Shown here one piece after another: positions 1 to 5,131 of a stretch of DNA of 5,809 nucleotides. The stretch's first letter is position 1. Each line of letters begins with the position of its first letter. The DNA lies in contig JASBUM010000250.1 of the NCBI GenBank assembly GCA_030147905.1, positions 1 through 5,809 of the forward strand, given 5' to 3'. A program made the position numbers and the translations under genes. Source of the stretch: Acidimangrovimonas sp. GTDB lineage: Bacteria > Pseudomonadota > Alphaproteobacteria > Rhodobacterales > Rhodobacteraceae. Below the pieces are notes generated by a model that had not been told where the DNA came from, made no database searches, and saw nothing but the letters and a program-made list of their open reading frames with translations.

Positions 1-788
1 TGTTCGATCTCTGTGCCGGGCGTGACGAGCCGATCCCGTTCTTCGGCGAACTCGGATCGGTCAATCCCGTCTTCGTGCTGCCCGGTGCGCTGGAGGCGCG
101 CGCAAGCGCCATCGGCCGGGACTGGGCCGGGTCCCTGACGCTGGGTGTGGGGCAGTTCTGCACCAATCCCGGTATCGTCGTCCTGCCCGACGGGCCCGGC
201 GCCGACCGCTTTCGCGACGCGGCCCATGCGGCGCTGGCGCTGGCGCCCGGCGAGACCATGCTCACCGACGCGATCGCGGCGAACTTCCGCACCGGCCGGG
301 ATCGTGTCGCGGCCAGCGCCGGCGCGGCGTCCGTGCTCGCCACCGCCTGCGCCGGGCGTGAGGCCACGCCCCACATCTACGAGATCGCCGCGCGCCGCTA
401 TCTGGCCGATCCCGCGCTGGGCCGGGAGGTCTTTGGCCCGCTCGGCCTCATCCTTCGCGCGGCGAACGAAGGGGAGATGATTCACGTCGCGCGCGGCCTC
501 GAGGGACAGCTCACCTGCACGTTGCATATGGTGGATGAGGACAGCGGCATAGCCGCGCGGCTCGCACGTGTGCTCGAGCGAAAGGCCGGGCGCATCCTTG
601 CCAACAGCTTTCCCACCGGGGTCGAGGTCTGCGATGCCATGGTCCATGGCGGCCCCTATCCGGCCAGCACCAATTTCGGCGCGACATCGGTCGGCACGCT
701 CGCAATCCGCCGCTTCCTGCGGCCGGTCTGCTACCAGAACATGCCGGCCGCGCTTCTGCCCGAAGATCTGCAGGATTTCGACGGCTGA
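1..788 (+). CDS. Aldehyde dehydrogenase (NADP+), alpha-ketoglutaric semialdehyde dehydrogenase-like, C-terminal part
   Basis: The 5' end lies outside the window; complete codons run from position 3 and give 261 residues before the TGA at 786-788. The family is about 500-525 residues long, so roughly the C-terminal half is present. The general-base Glu is at 48-50 in FGELGSVNP, the nucleophile Cys at 159-161 in GQFCTNPG, and the cofactor-site Glu/Phe in EVFGPLG begins at 426. All three hallmark elements of an active aldehyde dehydrogenase are therefore intact. The context FGELGSVNPVFVLPGAL and the GQFCTNPG form are typical of NADP-dependent 2,5-dioxovalerate dehydrogenases. These oxidise alpha-ketoglutaric semialdehyde to 2-oxoglutarate in the cytoplasm, at the end of pentose, hexarate or hydroxyproline catabolism. 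Substrate assignment is inferred from family resemblance; another aldehyde is possible. It ends convergently with the hydrolase-OsmC gene, 143 bp away. Its pathway partners would lie upstream, outside the window. Confidence 0.9.
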   Translation, partial: FDLCAGRDEPIPFFGELGSVNPVFVLPGALEARASAIGRDWAGSLTLGVGQFCTNPGIVVLPDGPGADRFRDAAHAALALAPGETMLTDAIAANFRTGRDRVAASAGAASVLATACAGREATPHIYEIAARRYLADPALGREVFGPLGLILRAANEGEMIHVARGLEGQLTCTLHMVDEDSGIAARLARVLERKAGRILANSFPTGVEVCDAMVHGGPYPASTNFGATSVGTLAIRRFLRPVCYQNMPAALLPEDLQDFDG

Positions 789-810
789 GGGGGGCGGGCG
801 AGGGGCGGGG
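789..810 (+). other. G-quadruplex-type motif directly after the aldehyde dehydrogenase stop codon
   Basis: Directly after the TGA the plus strand has four G-runs of 6, 3, 4 and 4 at 789-794, 796-798, 802-805 and 807-810, with loops of 1, 3 and 1 nt. This meets the usual G3+N1-7 rule. In the mRNA it would sit right at the end of translation. In such GC-rich DNA it may be incidental; no function is shown. Confidence 0.4.
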
Positions 811-816
811 CGACGC

Positions 817-867
817 GGGCCATCTTTCGACCCCAGCCTTCTTTCGTCCCTGACCATCTTTCGTTCA
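817..867. repeat. Three tandem copies of a 17-bp element (core TCTTTCG)
   Basis: The heptamer TCTTTCG occurs at 823-829, 840-846 and 857-863, exactly 17 bp apart. Aligned units are 817-833, 834-850 and 851-867, with consensus near CCATCTTTCGTCCC. The third copy runs into an AT-richer tail, ACAAATATCCTC (866-877). The pattern ATCTTTC followed by AAATA-C-C resembles a short motif that I recall as frequent between convergent genes of Rhodobacterales. That recollection is not verified here. Confidence 0.5.
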
Positions 868-889
868 CAAATATCCTCGCCGAAGGCAC

Positions 890-929
890 GGACGGCGTCC
901 ACCGGCGTGCGGCCCGGTCTATGCCGTCC
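890..929 (-). terminator. Two-tier hairpin downstream of the hydrolase-OsmC gene, possible terminator
   Basis: An outer 7-bp stem, GGACGGC (890-896) with GCCGTCC (923-929), encloses a 4x4 internal loop (897-900, 919-922). Inside is a 5-bp stem, ACCGG (901-905) with CCGGT (914-918), around an 8-nt loop. It starts two bases beyond the hydrolase-OsmC stop codon. No T-run follows on the minus strand, so it is not a textbook intrinsic terminator. It could also stabilise the 3' ends of both convergent transcripts. Confidence 0.4.
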
Positions 930-931
930 GC

Positions 932-2152
932 TCAGCCGCTTATCTCGGTCTTGATCCGCGCGCCGATGCTCAGGGTGCGGTGGACGGGGCAGCGCTCGGC
1001 GATTTCCAGAAGACGCGCGCGCTGCGCCTCCTCGAGGGCGCCGACCAGCCGCACCCTGCGCGTGAAAAGGTCGATCTTGTCGGTCGGTCCGCAATGGACA
1101 CAGTCCTGCGCGTGAACCTTGTCGTGGGTGACCTCGACCTGCACGTGATCCAGCGGCCAGCCCTTGCGCCGGGCGTAGAGGCGCAGCGTCATCGATGTGC
1201 AGGCGCCCAGACCGGCGGCGAGAAACTGATAGGGAGACATGCCGCGGTTGGTGCCGCCATAGGCCTTGGGCTCGTCGGCCAGCACGTGATGATGGGGGCC
1301 GGCGCTGACATCGTTGAGAAACCCGCGCGGATCGGCCTCCGAGACGCGGGTGACGCCCTCGGGCGCGCCCGGTGGCGGGGCCGGATGGCGCAGGTCGATA
1401 TAGCGCGCGGCCCAGGCTGCAATGACATCCGCGGCATATTCCGCATCCGACGGCTTCGAGATCAGGTGATCGGCCGTGTCCATCGTGACGAAGCTCTTGG
1501 GATGGCGCGCGGCGAGGAAGATCCGGGTGGCGTTCTCGATCCCCACCACCGCGTCGCGCGGCGCGTGCATGACCAGAAGCGCGCGCTCCATCGTGGACAG
1601 GTCGCGCCCAAGCTGATCGGGTTCGATCGCCTCGATCAGCGCGCGTTCGACGCGGAAGCTGCGCGCGCCGATCTCTACCCGGGTCCAGGCCCGGTCGTCG
1701 ACCTGCTCGAGCGCGCCTGCGTAATTGCCCGCGACATTGCCCGAATCGAAGGGGGCCGAAAGCGCCACCACCGCTCGCGCCGAGGCGATGCGCCCGGCGA
1801 CCGCAAGCAACGCCGCGCCCCCCAACGAGTGACCGATCAGCAGCGAGGGTGCCATGTCGCGCTCCGCCAGCGCGCGGGCCGCTCGCAGCAGATCCTCGCC
1901 ATTGGCGATGAAACTGGGGTTTTCCGCCTCGCCCGCGGCATGGCCGAGGCCGGTGAAGTCAAAGCGCAGAACCGCGATCCCCATCGCCGCCAGCCGTCGC
2001 GCGATGCGCTGGGCGGCGATCAGGTTGCGCCCGCAGGCGAAGCAATGGACGAAGAGAGCCGTGGCCAGATGAGGCCCCTCCGGCATTTCCAGCCGCGCGG
2101 CCAGCATCGTGCCGGACCGGCCCTCGAAGGTCAGTTTCCTGGTTGTCGGCAT
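932..2152 (-). CDS. Bifunctional alpha/beta hydrolase / OsmC family protein
   Basis: A complete 406-residue cytoplasmic protein made of two fused domains, with no signal peptide. Residues 1-255 form an alpha/beta hydrolase: nucleophile elbow GHSLGG with Ser109, likely acid Asp200 in HAPRDAVVG and likely base His229 in DTADHL. Residues about 260-406 form an OsmC domain with both redox cysteines, Cys318 in GACTSM and Cys388 in ERCPVHRTL. OsmC/Ohr relatives reduce organic hydroperoxides using such a cysteine pair; the substrate of the hydrolase half is unknown. This fusion is a known architecture in proteobacteria, so the length is normal. The ATG at 2150-2152 is preceded by GGAGGAA (complement of 2158-2164) at good spacing, which supports this start. 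It diverges from the DUF3445 gene across a repeat-filled region and converges with the aldehyde dehydrogenase. All four key residue types are intact, so both halves are probably active. Confidence 0.93.
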   Translation of the reverse strand: MPTTRKLTFEGRSGTMLAARLEMPEGPHLATALFVHCFACGRNLIAAQRIARRLAAMGIAVLRFDFTGLGHAAGEAENPSFIANGEDLLRAARALAERDMAPSLLIGHSLGGAALLAVAGRIASARAVVALSAPFDSGNVAGNYAGALEQVDDRAWTRVEIGARSFRVERALIEAIEPDQLGRDLSTMERALLVMHAPRDAVVGIENATRIFLAARHPKSFVTMDTADHLISKPSDAEYAADVIAAWAARYIDLRHPAPPPGAPEGVTRVSEADPRGFLNDVSAGPHHHVLADEPKAYGGTNRGMSPYQFLAAGLGACTSMTLRLYARRKGWPLDHVQVEVTHDKVHAQDCVHCGPTDKIDLFTRRVRLVGALEEAQRARLLEIAERCPVHRTLSIGARIKTEISG

Positions 2153-2583
2153 GGCGGTTCCTCCATCCCCACAGCGTGGCCGCAGCCTGCCGGGGCCGCA
2201 AGCCTCGGTGCGGGCGCTGACGTTAAGGTGAGGCTTGTTTCAGACCACCTCCGGGCCGGCCCCGCCCAAAATTCGCCTCCGCCCAGAATCTGCCCCCGCC
2301 CAAAATCCGGCCCCACCCAAAATTCCCCCCACCCAAAATTCCCCGCGCCCAGAATCTGCCCTCGCCCAGAATCTGCCCTCGCCCGAAACCGCCTCCGCCC
2401 GAATCCGCCTCCGCCCCGCCGACTTGTCGCGGCAGGTATTTCGCCGACCGACGGTGCCCGCCGCTTCATGCCTGCCAATCCGGTCGCGTCGGCGGGGCTC
2501 CGGTCGCGCGATCCGGGATGCGGGCGACAGGTCGTCGCGGATTTTCGGCTTTCCCCTGAATGGCGCCAGGGCTATGCGGAGGT
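2153..2583. promoter_or_regulatory. Shared upstream region of two divergent genes
   Basis: These 431 bp separate the starts of the leftward hydrolase-OsmC gene and the rightward DUF3445 gene, so both promoters should lie here. I could not pick a convincing -35/-10 pair for either. The middle (2264-2420) is a tandem repeat described separately. The right part holds the decamer TCCGGTCGCG twice, at 2479-2488 and 2499-2508, exactly 20 bp apart. Open frames cross the gap on both strands, but they follow from the stop-poor GC-rich repeat and show no recognisable protein. Confidence 0.5.
2264..2420. repeat. Degenerate tandem repeat, about nine units of 16-17 bp
   Basis: Units begin at 2264, 2281, 2298, 2315, 2331, 2347, 2364, 2381 and 2397, with an 8-bp remnant at 2413-2420. 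Lengths are 17,17,17,16,16,17,17,16,16. The consensus is (G/A)CCCA(A/G)AAT(T/C) followed by a C-rich spacer. Units 6 and 7 are identical (GCCCAGAATCTGCCCTC), and units 4 and 5 differ at one base, which suggests recent duplication. The right end (units 8-9) has drifted. Four units carry GAATC, a GANTC site, at 2286, 2352, 2369 and 2401. Because 16 and 17 are not multiples of three, the array does not keep one reading frame, which argues against a coding repeat. Confidence 0.9.
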
Positions 2584-3399
2584 ATGGCCACGATCCTGCA
2601 CAAGCGACTTCCCTTCGCGCCCTGGGCCGACCCGCGCACGCGCCGCCTGCCGGGGATCCAGCCGATGGCGCCCGGCGACTGGCTGCGCGTCGACGAGGCC
2701 CATGCCGGGCAGATGGCCGAACGCGATCGGCTGATCGCGGCGCGCCCCAACGCGGTGCATGCCCTGATGGAGAGCGCCCGGCCGGCCGCCGAGGAACTGC
2801 TCGACCGCGTCCTGGTCGAAACCGAGGCCCTGCCCGGATATCGTCGCGAGGGGACGCGGATGCGCCGCCCCGACGGGGTCGAGGTCGAACTCGATCGCGG
2901 GGCGCCGCTGCTCACCCTGGGCCGACTGGTGCAGGAGGATTTCTGTCTTCTGCAACGGCTCGACGATGCCGAAGAGGCAGGCGCGGGGGAGCATGTGCTG
3001 ACCGGGGCGATCCTGTGCTTTCCCGCAAGCTGGAGCCTCGACGAGAAGTTCGGCCGTCCGCTGATCGGGATCCACCACAACGTGCCCGTTTATGACGCGG
3101 ATATCGCCCGGCGCGTGCAGCGCCTGTTCGACGCGATCCGGCCTGAACAGGGCCTGTGGCGCGCCAATGCGTTCCGCTACGCGGATGCCGCGCTTCACCA
3201 TCCGCTGCGCGAGGCTGCGCCGCGCCCGAAGGTGGCGGGCGTCGCGCCCTACCTGCGTTCCGAACGCCAATGTCTGCTGCGCCTGCCGCGAAGTGGTGCG
3301 GTGGTGTTCTCGATCCATACCTATGTCCTGCGCCTTGCCGATCTGGCACCGGAACAGGCCGAGAGCCTGGCAGCGCATCCGGTGGATGTCGCGCCATAG
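2584..3399 (+). CDS. DUF3445 protein, haem-dependent oxidative N-demethylase alpha-subunit family
   Basis: A complete 271-residue soluble protein. The N-terminus reads LPFAPWADPRTRRLPGIQP (residues 9-27). The family block is at 145-170, with CFPASW (145-150), EK at 154-155 and IHHNVPVY (163-170). A further conserved patch is YLRSERQCLLRLP (223-235), and IHTYVL lies at 244-249. This matches the DUF3445 family, whose characterised member is the haem-binding PAS-fold alpha subunit of an oxidative N-demethylase. No reductase or other subunit gene is adjacent, so activity and substrate are uncertain. The chosen ATG at 2584 gives the N-terminus expected for relatives, but GGAGGT (2578-2583) abuts it with no spacer. 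An in-frame ATG at 2560 would add eight residues but has no ribosome-binding site. The TAG stop lies inside the first unit of a downstream repeat array. Confidence 0.85.
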   Translation: MATILHKRLPFAPWADPRTRRLPGIQPMAPGDWLRVDEAHAGQMAERDRLIAARPNAVHALMESARPAAEELLDRVLVETEALPGYRREGTRMRRPDGVEVELDRGAPLLTLGRLVQEDFCLLQRLDDAEEAGAGEHVLTGAILCFPASWSLDEKFGRPLIGIHHNVPVYDADIARRVQRLFDAIRPEQGLWRANAFRYADAALHHPLREAAPRPKVAGVAPYLRSERQCLLRLPRSGAVVFSIHTYVLRLADLAPEQAESLAAHPVDVAP

Positions 3400-3483
3400 G
3401 CGCGCCTTGCGAATCCGCGCCATAGGCGCGCCATACGGATCCCGCCGTACCGATCCGCGCCGTGCGAAGCCACGCCGTTCCAC
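3390..3483. repeat. Degenerate short tandem repeat overlapping the DUF3445 stop codon
   Basis: Units headed by CGCGCC or a close variant begin at 3390, 3401, 3416, 3427, 3442, 3456 and 3471, with lengths of 11-15 bp. A higher-order 26-bp period is clear: 3390-3415 and 3416-3441 match at 23 of 26 positions, including the exact 17-mer CGCGCCATAGGCGCGCC at 3390-3406 and 3416-3432. Later copies are more diverged (CCGCCGTACCGATC, CGCGCCGTGCGAAGC). The first unit supplies the last two codons and the TAG stop of the DUF3445 gene. Confidence 0.7.
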
Positions 3484-3811
3484 ACTGAGGTATCGGCGCT
3501 AGGCTAGATGGAGCCGTGGAGGCCTGCGCCCATAGACCCGCCGCAGGCGTCACCTGGGCAACCAAAGCGGGCGGGCGGCGCATCGGCCTGTCGGGCGGGC
3601 CGGTCGGCAGCCTTGCCGCGGGCGTTCTGTCCGACAGCCATGCTGCTGGCCCGGGGCGGGGCGGGCGGACGCTTGGCATCGTTGCGCCGTCTCGCCCTTC
3701 GGGTGGCCGTGCGCGGCCGATCCGGCGGGGGCGGGGCGCATGCGAAGGCCGTGCGCGGGAGGAACGCGCACGGCCCCGGTGGTGCGGGATGCGGTCCCGC
3801 GGCGGGCGGGT
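3400..3811. other. Non-coding gap between convergent genes
   Basis: These 412 bp lie between the DUF3445 stop and the stop of the minus-strand coiled-coil/membrane protein gene. Besides the repeat array at the left edge and the terminator at 3747-3775, there is a 7-bp inverted repeat, GCCTGCG (3522-3528) with CGCAGGC (3542-3548). It could be a weak terminator for the DUF3445 gene but lacks a T-run. Several open frames cross the gap, but their Arg/Gly/Pro/Ala-rich translations look like GC-driven noise. I see no credible gene here. Confidence 0.6.
3747..3775 (-). terminator. Strong hairpin terminator for the coiled-coil/membrane protein gene
   Basis: A perfect 11-bp stem pairs GGCCGTGCGCG (3747-3757) with CGCGCACGGCC (3765-3775) around a 7-nt loop. 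It lies 36 bp beyond the stop codon of the minus-strand gene ending at 3812. On the minus strand the stem is followed only by TTCGC, so the T-tract is weak. The very stable GC stem still makes it the likely transcript end. A second copy of the left arm, GGCCGTGCGCGG, sits at 3705-3716. Confidence 0.7.
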
Positions 3812-5131
3812 TCAGATCACGCCCGGTATCGAGAAGCCCAGCAGATGCGTGACCGTCATCGCGATCGCGGTCAGTGACAGCACCCGGGCGGTAACCTTGC
3901 TGTTCTCGCGCCCGAGGATGTTGTAGGTGAAGAGCGCCCCCCCGATCGGCAGGGAGACCATCATCAGCGAGGTGTTCATCGTGTAGATGGTCAGCCGGCG
4001 CACGAGTTCTTCCTTCTCGCGCGGTTCGGCGACCTCCTCCACCGGATAGAGCGCACCACGGATCCGATCCAGCTCGGCCGTCATCGGATGGGGCAGATGC
4101 GGCATGTCGTTGGCGACATTCGGCGCGAACCCCGAGAGCACCGGGCGCGCCTTGCGCCCCGCGGCGATGGGGCGGCGCGGCCGGAGCGGCGTGATATGGG
4201 GGCCGCCGGTGCCGGGCGAGGGGCTGCGCGAGCCGGGCGCCTCGCGGGTGGCCATGGCGGCGACGAGCGTGTCCTCCATCTCGGGCGTGACGGTGTCGCG
4301 ATCGGCGCCCGCATCGGCAGGCTGCGCCGGGCCGCGGGCTTCCATCTCGGCCGGTGCGGCACGCTCGGCGTCCTCGAAGGGGGCGGGGCGGGCGCGGCGC
4401 TGGGTCGTCTCGCCGGCCTTGCGTGCGGCCTCGGCGGCGCGGCGGGCGCGTTCCAGAACCCGGCGCGCCTGATCGGCGGCCTCGTTCTGACGTGCTTCTT
4501 CCGCGGCGATCATTGCAGCTTCCTCGAAGGCGTCATCGTCATCCTCGTAATGGGCGGCCGCTTCGTGGTACTCGGCGGCGGCGGCGGCTTCATAGGCGGC
4601 GTGGGCGGCCTCGGCGGCTTCGGCGGCGGCCTCTTCCATCACGCTGTTGATGGCGGCGTCCTGCGCGGCATTGGCCGGACGCAGTTCCAGCGCCAGGTCG
4701 ACGAGCGCGTCGAAATGATCGGCGGTGAAGGCGCCGTCGAGATTGCGCCACAGGACCAGATCGGGCATGTGACGCTGGCTGATCCGCGCGATCACCGACT
4801 GGCACAGGCTGCGCGCATTCTCGGCGATCCGGCACGAGGCCTCCGCGTTGGCGCCCGGCCCGACCGACAGCACAAGCGCGGCGGCATAGGTTTCGGGCAG
4901 GCGGCCGGGTTCGCGTGCTGGGGCAGAATCCAGCGTGCAATAGCCCAGCACGACGCGCGATCCGTCGATCTCGAACTGAACGTAGTCATCGTTGTCCCAC
5001 GTCAGTTCGAAACTGCCATGGGGCGTGGACCTGAGCGCCTGCTCAAGGTTGTCCACGTAGCGGACGAAATTCAGAATCGGTCGTTCAACATACAAAAGCG
5101 TGGCACTCGTACTTGCGCTGCTGGTACCCAT
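3812..5131 (-). CDS. Uncharacterised coiled-coil protein with two C-terminal membrane segments
   Basis: I do not recognise a named family; it resembles a conserved hypothetical of Rhodobacterales. The protein has 439 residues from the ATG at 5129-5131. Residues 11-152 look globular, mixed alpha/beta, with FELTWDNDDYVQFEIDG at 41-57; a YbjN-like fold is only a guess. Residues 155-240 are extremely Ala/Glu-rich and probably a long helix or coiled coil, broken by the acidic run EDDDD (196-200). Residues 241-345 are Pro/Arg/Ala-rich and probably disordered. Two hydrophobic segments, about 380-406 and 417-439, form a C-terminal membrane hairpin with a ten-residue loop. There is no signal peptide, so the long N-terminal part is probably cytoplasmic and tethered to the inner membrane. 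GGAGGG (complement of 5139-5144) lies 7 nt from this ATG. An in-frame TTG five codons upstream has its own AAGGAG. It follows glnA in the same direction but is separated from it by a terminator. Confidence 0.85.
   Translation of the reverse strand: MGTSSASTSATLLYVERPILNFVRYVDNLEQALRSTPHGSFELTWDNDDYVQFEIDGSRVVLGYCTLDSAPAREPGRLPETYAAALVLSVGPGANAEASCRIAENARSLCQSVIARISQRHMPDLVLWRNLDGAFTADHFDALVDLALELRPANAAQDAAINSVMEEAAAEAAEAAHAAYEAAAAAEYHEAAAHYEDDDDAFEEAAMIAAEEARQNEAADQARRVLERARRAAEAARKAGETTQRRARPAPFEDAERAAPAEMEARGPAQPADAGADRDTVTPEMEDTLVAAMATREAPGSRSPSPGTGGPHITPLRPRRPIAAGRKARPVLSGFAPNVANDMPHLPHPMTAELDRIRGALYPVEEVAEPREKEELVRRLTIYTMNTSLMMVSLPIGGALFTYNILGRENSKVTARVLSLTAIAMTVTHLLGFSIPGVI

Noticed and set aside
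2264..2420. CRISPR array
   Set aside because: Units of 16-17 bp are directly adjacent with no unique spacers, and no cas gene is nearby.
2131..2478. A minus-strand frame through the repeat array giving repeated Gly-Gln-Ile-Leu-like peptides
   Set aside because: Units of 16 and 17 bp shift the frame, so the peptide repeat is not in register. There is no plausible start signal and no known family.
980..2734. A 584-codon open frame on the plus strand across the hydrolase-OsmC gene and the repeat array
   Set aside because: It lies antisense to a gene with clear domains and catalytic residues. Its translation is Arg/Gly/Ala-rich with no family resemblance, as expected for stop-poor GC-rich DNA.
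2572..3483. A 303-codon minus-strand frame opposite the DUF3445 gene
   Set aside because: The plus-strand frame carries the conserved DUF3445 blocks; the opposite frame is a compositional shadow.
3652..3668. Possible G-quadruplex in GGGGCGGGGCGGGCGG
   Set aside because: Only three runs reach three or more G; the fourth has two, so the canonical rule is not met.
3508..3926. Open frames on the plus strand between the convergent genes
   Set aside because: The translations are Arg/Gly/Ala/Pro-rich without recognisable features. They run through the terminator hairpin and overlap the 3' end of the minus-strand gene.
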